Positions 38,801 to 51,659 of a DNA stretch of 64,000 nucleotides are shown piece by piece. A program made the position numbers and the translations under genes. Source of the DNA: Xanthostigma xanthostigma (taxonomy: Eukaryota > Arthropoda > Insecta > Raphidioptera > Raphidiidae); contig OY754470.1 in the NCBI GenBank assembly GCA_963575645.1, positions 48,763,201 through 48,827,200 on the forward strand. The letters are read 5' to 3'. Each line of letters opens with the position of its first letter. Positions within the stretch are counted from its first letter, which is position 1. The notes beneath the pieces are model-generated. The model ran no database searches. It was not told the DNA's origin and worked only from the letters and a program-made list of their open reading frames with translations.

Positions 38801-40548
38801 TTTTATAAATATTCACCGGATGTGATGAGCTTAACGCGTCAACAGTGAAAACAGTTTGAAGGTTGGATGTGACTTCATCATTTAGAGAATTCCATTCAGG
38901 ATTAAGGGCTTCAACCGCCAACATCGACATATACGTGGCAAATCCTTCATTCAGCCATAGGTCCGTCCACCATTTCATGGTTACCAGGTTTCCAAACCAT
39001 TGATGTGCCAATTCATGCGATATTACTTCAGCTACTCTGGCTTGGCTGAAAGATGAAGACTTTTCTGGATCGTACAGAAGCGCCGTTTCCCTGTAAGTGA
39101 TCAGACCCCAATTCTCCATAGCTCCAGAATGAAAGTCGGGAATCGCAATCATGTCTTGTTTGGGCAAAGGATATGGAACTTTGTAAAATTGTTCAAAATA
39201 ATGCAAATATTTTGGACCGTAATTTGCGGCAAAATCAACCTAAAATTATTATTTCAATCAGGAGATAATTTTTTATAAATTAATTGTGCTAATTTTAAGG
39301 CCACTATCAGCTTATACTCTTGTTTAGGTCTAGTACTGAAATTGATTCATATTTTAATTGAAACTTTTATCAGTTCTCAGAACTTGGAACTGTGTGCTGG
39401 TAATGACGCCTTTAAGCCCTGTAAATTGTGTAATTTGCTGTACTAACTTGATCCAAAGCATCTTTTCGTGCCCAAATTCTGAACGTCACGTTGTTGTCTA
39501 CAATACCAGTTGGCGATGTTTTGTAACCAAATTCATTGACAGAATACGCTACTAAATAAGTTGACATTTTTACAGATTTTTCATAATGATCTCTCACCCA
39601 ACCCGGCTTACTATTTCTGTAATCAATGATAATATTATTAAAACAGTAGTTGATCATTATTATGGGAAAGAATAAGAAATGACTACTAAATATTTTGTTG
39701 ATATCATAATGACATCAATAAAATGCATGCAATATTGCGGTCATTTTGCGTTGATGGGGAGGAATATAATATGTAATAAAATATTGCAATATAAGTTTAA
39801 ACGTACATTTTTTCTCTTTTTTCCAACGGCATATTACTAATAGATGTATACTTATCAGAATGACCAAGCTTTATTGTATATTCTGCTTTCATTTCCGGTT
39901 CGTCAAAGCACGGGAAAGCTCTGCGTGCATCAGTAGATTCAAACTGAGTTATGGTCATCCATTTTGTTTTGTTAGTTGACTTATCTTTGTATGAGCTCAA
40001 ATAATATCCAGCCAAACTGTTTGTCAATTTTCCAGTAAATGATACATATATCTTTAAAACTGTGTGTGGTTCTAAATCGTCTTTTAATTCAATTATAAAA
40101 AATTCATTGTCCGAGTCGAAGGACTGATTAAGAATTGGAAACTCTTCTTTTGTTTTCTGATTTTTTACTTTTACCAACTTTTGATCAATCACCAAATCTT
40201 TGGAATGGAGAATTATTTTTTTCGTAGGTTGTGCCACATTAGCCTATGGAAAGATAATAGTGTTTCAAATATAAATCTGTTTTCTAATGTTATTAGGTAC
40301 GGAATAAAGCTGATTTTTTCATTTTGATTGAATATTCTTAAATTGATAAGATTGGTTTTTACCGATATTTTGACTCTTCCGAAGAATGAAAAAGGTTCAT
40401 ATTTCTCATCGATCGTTTCTTCTAAATTTGTGAAGATCTCTAGATCATAATGTTCAGGTAAAATTGATCTTGGCAACCTAAATGATTCTGCACTATAGGT
40501 GTATGATATAAATACAGAGCAAATTATTATACATGCTTTTAGGATCAT
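35838..40548 (-). CDS. Aminopeptidase N-like M1 zinc peptidase (11 exons, 929 aa)
   Basis: M1 peptidase that removes N-terminal residues from peptides outside the cell. Exons (minus strand, high to low): 40548-40363, 40243-39807, 39616-39448, 39239-38817, 38726-38400, 38081-37871, 37755-37481, 37414-37215, 36593-36426, 36347-36122, 36005-35838. All phases match and sum to 930 codons. A signal peptide covers residues 1-20. GAMENWG lies at 303-309, the zinc site HELAH at 339-343 with the third ligand Glu362 (NEGFA), and the ERAP1-like C-terminal domain follows ([25 protein letters not shown]). The protein ends YLKRNRQS with no hydrophobic tail, so unlike the GPI-anchored gut enzymes it looks secreted. 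An acceptor (TTTTGTTTTAG) 9 bp before the ATG suggests a non-coding first exon upstream. Confidence 0.95.
36731..36890 (-). other. Exon-like open frame in intron 8 of aminopeptidase N
   Basis: About 53 open codons with protein-like content ([20 protein letters not shown], then [15 protein letters not shown]). A possible acceptor (AATAATAG) and donor (TTG/GTGTAA) flank it, but the phases (1 in, 0 out) do not fit between exons 8 and 9 (2 and 2). I do not recognise it. It may be an exon relic, an alternative exon or chance. Confidence 0.3.
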
Positions 40549-40559
40549 TTTGGTTACCT

Positions 40560-41950
40560 AAAACAAAAAAGAATAATTAAGCTATACACGTATCTAAAAT
40601 TACCGATTTTTGAAAACAATAACTGGACAAAAATATGTTCCTCTATCAGTGTTTCTTAAATTTTATTCTGTTACGCGTACCATAGACGGTACGCGGAAAA
40701 TTTTATGTGGTTAGTAGGTGACAGAAAAAAGCTTTTTGACAGAAAGGCCATTGTTCAGATTGTGAACAGTACCTCTGGAAATGAACTTAATTTCATCACA
40801 TTGTAGCGTGTTATGTTGAAATTGAATTCATTTAGGTACTTACAACTGAAATAAGAATTTTTTACTTCTTCGGTACAGTTACTTTAAATCTAAAAACAAA
40901 ATTAGTAAATTTTTCGGGGAGTGATTACTTGAAGGACTTTTATTATAGCCTCCAAAGTTGTCTTCAAGTGTTACATCTTTTAAAATCGCCTGTAGAAATA
41001 TTTAAACTTGACTCGGGCGAAAAAAAAAACTAAAATAATGTATATTGTGTAATTATGATTTTTTGCAATCACATTATGTCGCAATAACATTGGCTTCACA
41101 GAAAATACAGGTCAGGGACATCAAGAATGTTTGGTAGATGAACATGCAAAATTGTCAATAACTGACAAAAAGTCAATGACGATCTTTAATTAATTAAGAG
41201 GGATCTAGCCCAGTCTATTCCAGCATAAGACTTTAGTACTAGGTCCCGATCGCATTTTTGATCCAAGCATGAATTTCTTGCGTCAAATTAACCCTTTTTC
41301 GGTTATGAGTCACATATTGGCGTGAGCATGAAAATGAAGGAATCGTGGTTTATCGAAGTGTAATCCTTTTTCCACCCGATTAGGACGGTTCTTTAAGCCT
41401 TAAATAATTTACGATTGATTTACATCTATTTAAAATGAAGGACAAAATTATATTAAATAAATTGATATGCTTTTCATGGTTAATTATGTTCAGTAGTTAT
41501 CTTATACCCGGTTTATTTTATTATTTGCATTATTTTTTGCGGTTAAGCGATAATGACGAATTTTTATTGAAAAGAAAAATTGTATTTTTTGTTGTTCTAG
41601 AATATTTTTACCTTAATATATTGTCCGCTTCAGGGCATTAGATTATCCTTTTGAAATTTAAAAATAATTCACTTAATTTTTTCCATAAATGGGTAGGTAT
41701 ATCTATAGAAACCAAGCCTATTCATAGACATGTCTATTTTCTTTAATAAAAATTATATATATACTTTTGCTAGGTTGATATGTGGGAACTGAGCAGAGAC
41801 GGATCTAGGTTTTTCGGGGCCTAGGGCTTATTGAAGTCCGATGAGACCACATATTTTGTTAGATCAAGAATCTTTAAATTGGAGTTCAAATTCATTTTTA
41901 ATAACATCAAAATCAGAGTTCCAACTTGACCCGACCAAACAAATAACTAT
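40560..41950. other. Upstream of aminopeptidase N, no gene seen
   Basis: It probably contains the aminopeptidase 5' UTR exon and promoter. Several unrelated short frames have no recognisable domain. Confidence 0.45.
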
Positions 41951-41956
41951 AAGTTG

Positions 41957-42090
41957 ACACAAAAAACCGTTAAATTTCATCCAAAAAATTGTCAAAATTC
42001 ATCCGAAACATTGTTAAAGTTTACCCAAAATTCGCTAAAAAAATTGTCGAAATTTACCCAAAAAATTGTCAAAAAAACTTGCCGGTTTTG
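41957..42090 (+). repeat. Degenerate tandem repeat, about 27-bp unit
   Basis: The unit resembles AAATTTACCCAAAAAATTGTC and recurs about five times with drift. Read in frame it gives a lysine-rich pattern (KFTQK-IVK type), a consequence of the repeat and not evidence of a gene. Confidence 0.65.
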
Positions 42091-42169
42091 TAAAAAAATA
42101 CAGGTTTTCGCTAGAGACCTACAAGAGCTCACGCTACCAAAAATTCTAGCATCTCAGTCATTTTGAAAA

Positions 42170-43290
42170 CTAAATTGGCCTTTAATCTTTCAGTCAATAA
42201 TTATTGAAATACTACAAACTCAACCGTAAAATTGCAATCTAAACTGATAATAAGATTATAATATGTTGTAGTTTTTTTTTTGGAAGCAATAGGTACTTAT
42301 TCATAAAACTGATTTGCATTTGAACTCATTGAACCAGTTTTCTTTTTCAGTTCATGGTCAAATCAAAGAATTCTGTTATGATTTGATATAACGGCTGCAA
42401 TTGAAATACATACTTTATACCTATGTGACTGTAGTCTCAAAAGTAAAAAAAAATGATTTTGGACCATTTTTGAATATACAAAACTGAGATCATAGCAAAT
42501 CTATGACTGCAACAAGGAAGGCATAAACAAATTAAGTAGCGCAACAAAGCGATTATTGATCCTTATTGATTTTCACTACAATGTTTCCCTATGTTTTGAA
42601 TTCTGTGATGCATCCTACATAAAGAATATTAAGATTCCGAAAGAGAATTTATTTCTCCCAGCAGTGTAATCAACTTCGGAATATATAACTTTGAATTCAT
42701 TTCTCTGAGAATCAAAATTAACATTTCTTCTTTCCATTCAGCATTTCAGCATCTTCTAATTTTTCAGTTCGTAGGGGTATCTTCTGTAGAGTATTAAGTG
42801 TAATTATAATAATTTTCAGAGAAGACCCGTGTCCCGGAGTACCCCAATTCATGAGCCACAATAGCAAATTGTTTTCAAACCTACCAACTCGTGACTCTTC
42901 AAATTTCATAATGCTCTACGATGATGTACAAAAGTTAGTGTTACTTGAACCTGGCACCAATTTATTATATTTTCGGTTTATTATTTTTATGATACCAGAT
43001 TTTTTTAGAACCTAGGAACTGGAACTTTATAATAATGGAGTGATGGAGACCCCATACAAATAATGGCATTCGGTTATTCACAACAGTTATTATTTCAATA
43101 GGTATTTTACTTATAAATATTACTCTATTATAAGAACAATAAAGTACAATTAAAAAATAAATCGCATGATTGATTTTCTGGATTAAAAATAGAGAAAGTT
43201 TCAATCAGCTTCCAATCATGCATATTAATGTTTATAAAAAATAATTGAGTAATACTGTGATAAAGTAGTTGATAAAAATCGTATACTTTT
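42170..43290. other. Gene-free AT-rich stretch
   Basis: No exon, RNA gene or repeat edge that I can support. Confidence 0.45.
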
Positions 43291-43299
43291 ATTCTATAC

Positions 43300-43680
43300 T
43301 GAGCATAGAAATTAAATCGTAATCGATCTATTAGGGTACAAACATATACTTCTGTCTTTTTTTACGCCGTAAGCACTGGCGTATCCAGGAGGGCAAAACA
43401 AGCACCGGGGACCTGGCTTAAGAAAATTCTAATTTGCCCCCTCCTGGGCCAAAAGCTGGGTACGCTCATGTTAACGTCATAGAAAAAGACAAAGTTTTTG
43501 AAACAGAGATACTTTATTCAGATTGAATGCAAGTAAATCAACTAATCCTATCATCGGAGAAATCAGGGAATTACATCGAAGAAAGAGACGCAGATATATT
43601 TTCGATACGCTTTGTTGCGTTCACTCACCGCACATTGAGTAGATAGGCAATGATTCATATAGTTAATTAATAGATATATG
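43300..43680 (+). repeat. Interspersed repeat, family of 23475-23765, with insert
   Basis: Same ordered words as 23475-23765. An insert at about 43370-43470 carries ACTGGCGTATCCAGGAGGGC and GCCCCCTCCTGGGCC in inverted arrangement, also represented at 2140-2190. This suggests a small element nested in the repeat. Confidence 0.65.
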
Positions 43681-43689
43681 ATAAAAATA

Positions 43690-46410
43690 GATCTATTACA
43701 AAAATTGAACAAGGTATATATAAATCCCAAGGTTATGTAATACTTACACAGGATTCTTTTATGTTTAATTAGTAGTTCGGATACAAAAAAGGGGTAAAGC
43801 TTTACGGTTCGGAATTTTACAAGGAATCCACGGCTTTAGTTCTGGAACACTTGTAGGTTCGTATTTTGTATTCCACTGTTCCTAGCCGGATCAAAACTGA
43901 AGCCGTCATTTCAACGGGTTTGGTCTGAGCTTCTATTCGTATGTTGAATTATAATATTTGCCTCACCCGCTAGCTACATTATTCGGGTTATCCAAGATTC
44001 TTAGAACTGTTGGTTTTTGTAAACAAAAATTGGGAAAATCCCGGGATATTTTGTTGTTTATTTTTAAATTACATTTTTAAATGCAGTTTACAGAATATAT
44101 TTAACAAGCGGTATAAAATATTAGAAAGTGTTATTATGGCGCAGAAAATATCTATATAACATAAAATATTATAACATACTCCTTGAGTGAGCATGATTTT
44201 GTAATTCAAGGATTTTGTTAAAATATATATACAATGCTCTTAATATGTAAATAGGGAAGATGTCTTCGTGGCTTGCCATCTCTAGGGTGCAATTTTTTGG
44301 CGACTTTTTAGGCATTGAATGTAATATTTTAGGACAAAATTTGTTGAAGTTTTGTATATGTATTTTTTGATATAGATATACGACTTTTAACAACTTGAGC
44401 TAGTTTGTGATAACCATTCATATGATTTTACTTCTATATCGAAAAACAAGGCTAAATGATAACAATCTTTATTTTAATGCCTTCTTCAAGATTTTGAAAT
44501 GATTAATAATTATTATTTGGCCGTTTACCTATCTCGATTTTATCTTTAAGTAACAGCATTAAAAACACGGTGGAGAAAATTAGCATGACTTTAGAAGATA
44601 AAATAAAAAAATTGACTACGTCCAGCATTGAAATTGAAAATTTCAGAAGATTGGTTCTCTTACGAAATTCTTAAAGAAAAATTGACCTTTAGTCGACTAT
44701 CTGAATGTATTACCGCGATGACGCAAGAAGACTTCTTGCAGTTCGAGTTAACTGTTAACCAATATTGAAACGCGATTGTAATACAAATGCATTTTACATA
44801 CAGTGAGATCTGTTTTCAACGAACTTCTATTAAACGCTTTTTTTGTGAAAACTTTTTAAACTCAAAATATCTGAATAAAGGGACTAATATTTAACCTTTG
44901 ATCTTCCGCGAAGCCTTATCTTCTAATACGAACGCCTCAAATTATTTCAAATTCAAATTTTTGATTAGATTGGTACGTAAACATTGAAAAAATCCTAAAT
45001 TAACAGCGAAACTCTCCTTTAGGAGTCGAGGGACCCCAAAAGTTAATTAAGAAGCACTTACTATAATTCTCTTAATAAACATTTCTTATATTTTTATTCG
45101 TATAGAAACTCCTCATTGTACTAACTTATAACGAAAAAAGTATGGGCAAAATTAATATCGTATTATGAGTAGAATTGTTTAAACATTTATAATTCTAAAA
45201 GTTGAAAATTACTTTTTTTGCATTTGCTCAAAAAGTTGTCTGGATGCAGAACCTGTCTGTTCGTCAGTAACTGGAATAGAAATTTGCTCCTTAATCGTAT
45301 ATCAGATGAAGACTTCTCAAAGTTACTGGAAGGAAGAATCAAGGAAGAAGGAACTAACGAGGAGAATTCCTAAAGAATGCCTAATCTACAATACTGCATA
45401 ACGTAACGTAACAATAGGATCTATTTAGATATGATTTTAGAAGAATATATCATTGCACTGAAATATTTAATAAAATTAAGTTTTAAAACATTGATTCCAT
45501 CGCTTACCGTTTATCAAGTATCACCCACGCACAAAAGGAAATCACAATCAATTACAATTCATTTATCGTAAATTTCATTAAAATTATTTGTTTCGTGCCC
45601 AACAAATAATATATAAAAAACTAAATTTGCGTTCAATAATATTATACAGTTGTGCTTAAAACCAGTTTGCTTTGCAAACTGTGGTCTTCTTAAAAGAGTT
45701 CAGCATCTTAAATAATATCTAAGTTTTCTGTTGTTTTTTTTGCGTGTCGCGTGTAGTCCCCACTTTTTATTTAACGCATTAAACCCCACTATAAGCTTAA
45801 TAGTTTATTTATATATGTTAGTGTTAAGGTTCAGTAAGCGACTTTATATTTCTCCAAATATTTCCTGAATTTTAAAATTACCACCTGGTGTTGGTTTTGT
45901 TATGAAATCAAATATTCCAAGTTTTCAGTTATTTTGGTGGTTTAAAAAAATTGCTTTTCTATGCGGCTTCGCTCTAATGAACGTCAATATTGCTGTTAAT
46001 GGTAATTTTGATTCATAACAGGGGCGTAGTCCAATAAAAAAAAAATGGTTGTCTGTAAAGTCGGTTTACGGACGATAGTTTTACGTGATAACGTATTCCG
46101 TAATACATAACCTAAACCTCCCAAAATTTGGTTTCAATCCGCTTATCCTTGGTGTCGGAATGATAAGAAATGTCAAAAGTGGCGTTTGCAACTTACAAAG
46201 TATTATGTTCTAATAATAATTAGTTATTCCAATACTTAACTTAGAAGGCGTTGCATTTCACAATATATTAATGTCAAAAAATTGAATTAAACATTAGAAA
46301 TGCAGCCGTTTTCATGTTAAGACAAGACATACGTTTGCTTCTAATTTCCATGTACGGCAAACAAAGACAACCGACCGCGTCGCGCCATGCATTAGACAAC
46401 ATTGCATTTA
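43690..46410. other. Gene-free AT-rich stretch
   Basis: No convincing gene on either strand. No clear repeat borders. Confidence 0.45.
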
Positions 46411-46416
46411 TACAGC

Positions 46417-46471
46417 TATTTTTCTATATAAATTTGTATAAAATATTTTTCTATATAAATTTGTATAAAAA
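46417..46471 (+). repeat. Two-copy tandem repeat, 27 bp
   Basis: ATTTTTCTATATAAATTTGT followed by ATAAAAT occurs twice in direct succession. Confidence 0.8.
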
Positions 46472-46601
46472 AACTGTTTAGGCAAATTCTGTTATACGAA
46501 ATCTATGTAAAATGTTCTCCTCTTTCGTTTAAGACTGGTTTCAAACTGATCTGATTTAAATTGAGCGAGAAATTAGCAAAAAGCACGCACAGGGTCAGGC
46601 G

Positions 46602-46638
46602 GAACGTTACGCGTTATGCGTTATGCGTTACGCGTTAC
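46602..46638 (+). repeat. Short GCGTTA(T/C) tandem run
   Basis: GTTACGCGTTATGCGTTATG followed by CGTTACGCGTTAC, four or five units of 7-8 bp. It stands out from the AT-rich surroundings. Confidence 0.75.
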
Positions 46639-46639
46639 A

Positions 46640-47785
46640 CTTTTTCGTACATGCAGCCGGTGTTTTATCAATTTATAATATTGGTGATTCATCAATTTAT
46701 AAGACGTTATCACGTCAAAAACGTTATACTTGCCTAACGTTAGACAGACAAAACAATTGAAACTGTTCAAAACGTTGCAAATAGCAACTAAATTATGATG
46801 AATAAATATTTTCGTTTTTTTTCAAAATTTAGCTTAATAGAAGAATACACGGAATTCTTGGAACACTTCAAGATGCGGTTGATGTATAAGAACTTTTCAG
46901 TGAAAACAGATGAAAGTTATTTTATCTTTATTGTTTCAATGTCCCCATTTAAAAATTATACTTTGACATTACGATATATTCTTACGTTTAGATTTTCATT
47001 TCATGGAAGATCGCAGTATAGATAACTTTATTAACGAATTAATTACACATAATTCTGTAGTTTAATTGGTGTTCAATGACGCATCATTTAACTAGACGTC
47101 AAATTATATTTGAAATAAGTTTTTAAGCTACAAGGGCCGTGTAATTAATTTAAGCTAGAATTTAATTTTGGCACCTTTATTGATATTCTTCCCTGTTTTT
47201 ATTTACGATTTCCGCAGTGGCTACAAAATTGGGATCCCTGATACATTTTGTTGGTGAGCCCTCTAATATTTCGAAAATAAATTTGAACTCATCAATAAAA
47301 AGGAACCTTGACCAGTGCTCTTTCCTTTCTCTTCACAATTAATGAAAAAAATATTGTTAAAATTCCGAGGTATGTTGAATAGGAAGAATATTATGTGCAG
47401 GATAGTTAATAAATAAGTCATTTTGGTACCTAATCAAAGTTTGTGATCGTTAAAACTAGACAATCAGCAAAGTTTTTTTCTTTTTTTATAAACATTACAG
47501 TTCATAATCTGCATATTCAATGATCAGAGACTGGTTTTTGTTGATCGGGGTTATTGTCCGAGACAAACCTTAAACTTACTAGTTCTGTGTTGAAAATAAA
47601 TGTTGCTCTTAATTTGTTGCTCGTAGTACGCGAAGACCATTGCTTGTTCAACGATGACAGGCAATTTATTAAAGTGATTATAAACTGCGTTCATGAAATG
47701 GTTAACTTTTGCGAAACTCCGATAATAAAGAATTCATTTTTACTGTTACTAATAACAATATATATTAGATATCGTGTCCATCGAT
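46640..47785. other. Gene-free AT-rich stretch
   Basis: Two frames of about 76 codons (46795-47025, 47554-47787) without recognisable domains. Nothing further supported. Confidence 0.45.
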
Positions 47786-47790
47786 AATAG

Positions 47791-48236
47791 TTAATAAGAA
47801 AAAATTCGCAGGTTTGTGGACAAAAGTTATATTTATAATTGTACGACGTTTCGTCTATAAATTTAGACTTTTTCAAGTACAAAATTGAAAATTATTTAAA
47901 ACAATAATTATGAAAATAAACATTAATTACTAACCATAGCAATTAACAAAAGTTAAGGTACATAAGATAAAAACATGGCAACTATGTAGTTTATGTATAA
48001 ATGTTTTAAACAATAAAAATAAAAATTAAAATATTAATTAAAAATTCGTAAGTTAGTTCAATTTCATAATATAGTTGTACTGACTACTTAAATTTTGAGT
48101 GTCTGTTCTATAATTAATAGAATTGTTTTTTTTTTTTAATAAAACACATTTCACTGATATTACGTTTTATAGACGAAACGTCGTACAATTATAAATATAA
48201 CTTTTGTCCACAAACCTGCGAATTTTTTCTTATTAA
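47791..48236. mobile_element. MITE with 75-bp inverted ends (TTAATAAGAAAAAATTCGCAGG)
   Basis: The arms contain GGTTTGTGGACAAAAGTTAT and TTGTACGACGTTTCGTCTAT, inverted at 48165-48236, around a spacer of about 300 bp. It is the longer relative of the fold-back at 6694-6859. The shared flank GATATCGTGTC plus ATCGATAATA on the left belongs to the element. Confidence 0.85.
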
Positions 48237-48507
48237 CTAATAACAATGGTTTAAGAATACCCAACGCCCTTATTTATATAGCGTTTCCATGGCTACTCTA
48301 TTACAAGCCTCCCGTTCACAGGTTCTAGTTCGAAAGTATCAATTGGATTGAAAATTTATTATTACAAAAAAATTAAATTGAAAGTATATATTATGTCGTG
48401 TATTGTAAATTATAGATCCTCGCCAATTTTTTTTGCAAGAAACTGAACATTCAATTGATATTATACCAAATAAAGTCTGAAAACTGATGGTGTATAATAG
48501 ATTAATA

Positions 48508-48665
48508 TCTAATATATAAAAATGACTTTTTTGTCTCTTCGGAACCTATGCAATATGCATTCCTAAACGATTCATTCGACTACGATGGTCCCTAAGGCAA
48601 GATTGTAATACGGTAAACCCGTGTTTTGTCTCAATTGCGTGCGAAGCCGCGGGTAACAGCAAGTA
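48508..48665 (+). mobile_element. Helitron-like element, short
   Basis: It starts TCTAATATATAAAAATGACT and ends GCGTGCGAAGCCGCGGGTAA followed by CAGCAAGT, a decayed CTAGT end. It is short and non-coding. Confidence 0.5.
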
Positions 48666-48669
48666 CTTA

Positions 48670-49150
48670 ATAAAGGTCGCGGCGTTTGAGCGATCTCGAC
48701 TCTGTTCTCTGGTCTATAGGTGTAGTTCTTCAAAGTATAAAACAATGATATTATGTGTTTCACAAGCGTTGTTATTAGAAAATCTAAAATGACAATGACC
48801 TTAGATTGTGAACATATAGGTACTAGTCTTAATACACTAAAACATTCTAAACACTAAATTCTTTATTGAATAAAACATTACCAATGATTTTAGATACTTA
48901 GTATTCCTATTATGGTTACAGACAGTGGAATATCGAAATATATGTTTTAATAACGCAAGAAATACTTGACAAAAATGTTAGTAAACAAAATGTTACAAAG
49001 ACTTTTTGAACAGCCCCATAGAAAAGATCCCACCGATTGCTTGAAGCAGACCTGATTGACGTAATTATTTTTTTGAATATGTATGGTTAAACTTTTGGAT
49101 TTCAAACTAGGTACTATTTAGTGTCTGAAACTTTTTAATTTAAAAATAAC
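48670..49150. other. Gene-free stretch
   Basis: No gene or repeat edge supported. Confidence 0.45.
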
Positions 49151-49155
49151 TAGTG

Positions 49156-49680
49156 TATATGTTACGGTTAATACGAGAAACTAGTTTATTCGCGAATTAA
49201 CCGGCGTCAAGGATAAATGCCGAATATGTTTCTCGCTTTTTCGCCTATTATCAAGTGCAAGCAGGTTAAAACGCGAATTATCCAAAGGCAACCGTATAAA
49301 ACGTTTATTGTCTCAGTATTTTATCATCTGTCAACATGGCTGGTAACACTATTTGTTTTTTAAGTGTTGTTTTATTTTATTTGGAGAACATTTGTTATTT
49401 TGTATTATTTTAATAAAAATTACAGCTCACTACTTATACGCACGTCTATGAATTTGAGGTTAATTGCTTACTTAACATATTATCCGGCTAATTCGCGAAA
49501 GAGCCAAGAGCTATCGGATATAACCGATCATATTGTCTAATTCGCGTTTTAACCGAATAATTTGCGAAAATTGTTAAATCATATTTCTTTCTTTGGTAAT
49601 AACCGGCTGTATTGGTTAATTCGGGTATTAGCCGGTTAATTCGCGAATAAACTAGTTTCTCGTATTAACCGTAACATATA
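49156..49680. mobile_element. DNA transposon relic with about 50-bp perfect TIRs
   Basis: TATATGTTACGGTTAATACG, then AGAAACTAGTTTATTCGCGA and ATTAACCGGC at the left are matched inverted at the right end. The body repeats the words AATTCGCG and TTAACCG many times in both directions. No transposase ORF, so it is non-autonomous. Confidence 0.9.
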
Positions 49681-49689
49681 TACCAATAT

Positions 49690-50800
49690 TTATGAGGGCT
49701 ATGTATTTAGTTTTTTAAAATGCACCAAAGTGATTTTATTAGTTCCAATAATAACTCATGAATACTAGACTTCTTTTGATTTAATAATCTACAAAACAGT
49801 ATCAACATATTGAAATGACCGTTTCTAAGTTGGAGTATGGTATTTGTCAAGCAACGATTGCGATCCATAAATACCCATAAAGCTCATATATCCGTCATAA
49901 GAATAATATAGAATCCTGTGTTCCAAACACGTGCTCAGTCGATTTTTGAAATGAAAACTTCTTTAGCGGCGTTGTACACTTTTTTTGTAATGGGTAAAAA
50001 ATGTTAAACTCGCGTCAGGTAAAGTAAGAACTGGGTGAGCGAGATACTATGAGAGTAGGTACTCACTTTTTTTTATACAACGTTAGACATCTAGCGTTGA
50101 AATATCGTACATAAAAATGCAATCTATGATACAAACCATTTTGATCGAAAATTCGTAAGACGTTAATATTCAAGTTTTCACTTCTGCCGGCACTCCTGGA
50201 TTGCAACCCGTGTTTTTTTAATTTATTATTTTTAATAATAAACTGAAAAACCAGCCATTACTTTCACCAGTTCTGATCCCAGGAAGTGAAGATTTCATTT
50301 GGGTTAAAATGTTTCCGACAGTTTTTTTTAATAATATTTTTGTCCACAATTTTTGCGAATTTCTAATTTATTTTTATCACGATGGACATAATATCTAATA
50401 TAAAGTTTTTTTAATGTTAGAATAGAATTTATTTGTGAATTAGTTTAGCACAAATCACAAGCACGGGCGTAGATATGGGGGGGATTAATATCTACGTCCC
50501 TGATTACAAGATCATTAATGCTTTTTTAAGATGTCCCTGGAAATATCTAATAAACTTTATAATTTATGTATTTTCTGTAATATTTATTTGTTTAGAAAAA
50601 TAATTACACAATGACAGACTGCTGATAAATATATATTTTTTATTCAGTGATAATAATCAACCAAGAATAAAATATGCACGTTTTAACAATAAAATTAAAT
50701 GTTTTTTGTACATGAAACAGTCAGTATCAATGATATCAGTAGGTATCATTTGACATTAATTATCTAATATCTTCACATATTATGTAATTCGTATTTAAAA
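49690..50800. other. Gene-free AT-rich stretch
   Basis: No exon or RNA gene recognised. Confidence 0.45.
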
Positions 50801-50808
50801 ACGAAATC

Positions 50809-50889
50809 TAAGGCCTAGTTTATATGAGAGGCGTTCAACGCGCGTTGGGCCAACGCGCGTTGAACGCTCTTCATGTGTGCTAGGCCTTA
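50809..50889. repeat. Palindrome, 81 bp (TAAGGCCTAG ends)
   Basis: Whole-element palindrome pivoting on GCGCGTTGGGCCAACGCGCG, with ends TAAGGCCTAG/CTAGGCCTTA. Mismatches occur only between about 50823 and 50832 and their partners. It is related to 5483-5589. Confidence 0.88.
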
Positions 50890-51086
50890 ATCGTTTATAC
50901 AAAAGGCTCATCGTATACAGTCTTTCCACCAGTAGATCAGGCGCTAACAGGCAATTTTGAATTACGAAATTATTCGGTCGATAGATCGACGGCCATTGCA
51001 CAAAAACTCAACTAAATTATTCGCGAAACTATTTAATCAGCTGATTTAACAGTTGAAAGTGCGCGCGTGCTTCATAAGATCATAAG

Positions 51087-51251
51087 ATCCAATTAAACGA
51101 AATTAAGGTGCGCTCTAAGGTCAGGCGTTGACAGGCGATTTTTAGTCGGACGACTGTTGCATGACTACCAAAGTCATGCAACAGTCGTCCGACTAAAAAT
51201 CGCCTGTCAACGCCTGACCTTAGAGCGCACCTTAATTTCGTTTAATTGGAT
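51087..51251. repeat. Near-perfect palindrome, about 77-bp arms
   Basis: Arms read AATTAAACGAAATTAAGGTG, CGCTCTAAGGTCAGGCGTTG, ACAGGCGATTTTTAGTCGGA and CGACTGTTGCATGAC, with a loop of about 7 bp (TACCAAA). I see no mismatch in the arms, which suggests a recent origin or active sequence homogenisation. Confidence 0.93.
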
Positions 51252-51659
51252 TAGTATCCTACCCGTTACTAATTAAAAAAAAATCATTGAATAGGAAGTA
51301 ACTTTAAAATAATGGGTGGAAAATCAAGTTCAATATTTTACAGTATTTATTCAAAAATTACTTTCAAAATGACAAACCGCAAGAGGTCTCACATTTTAGA
51401 AATATCAAAAATCGTAATATAGGGGTCCAGATAAATGATTTAAATGGAGTTTTGATAATTGGGTGTACATACAAGTACGGCATATTAATTAAAGTAAAAA
51501 ATGCAACTACGTAACTATCCAATGAGAATAACAGAAGAATCAATTAATGAAGGATTATCATATCAATCTAGTTTTATCACAAAAAGACATCAAATATTAG
51601 ATACTCAATTCATATTTCAGACAAACCCTAAAATTTAAACTAAATATGATGGTTTTACG

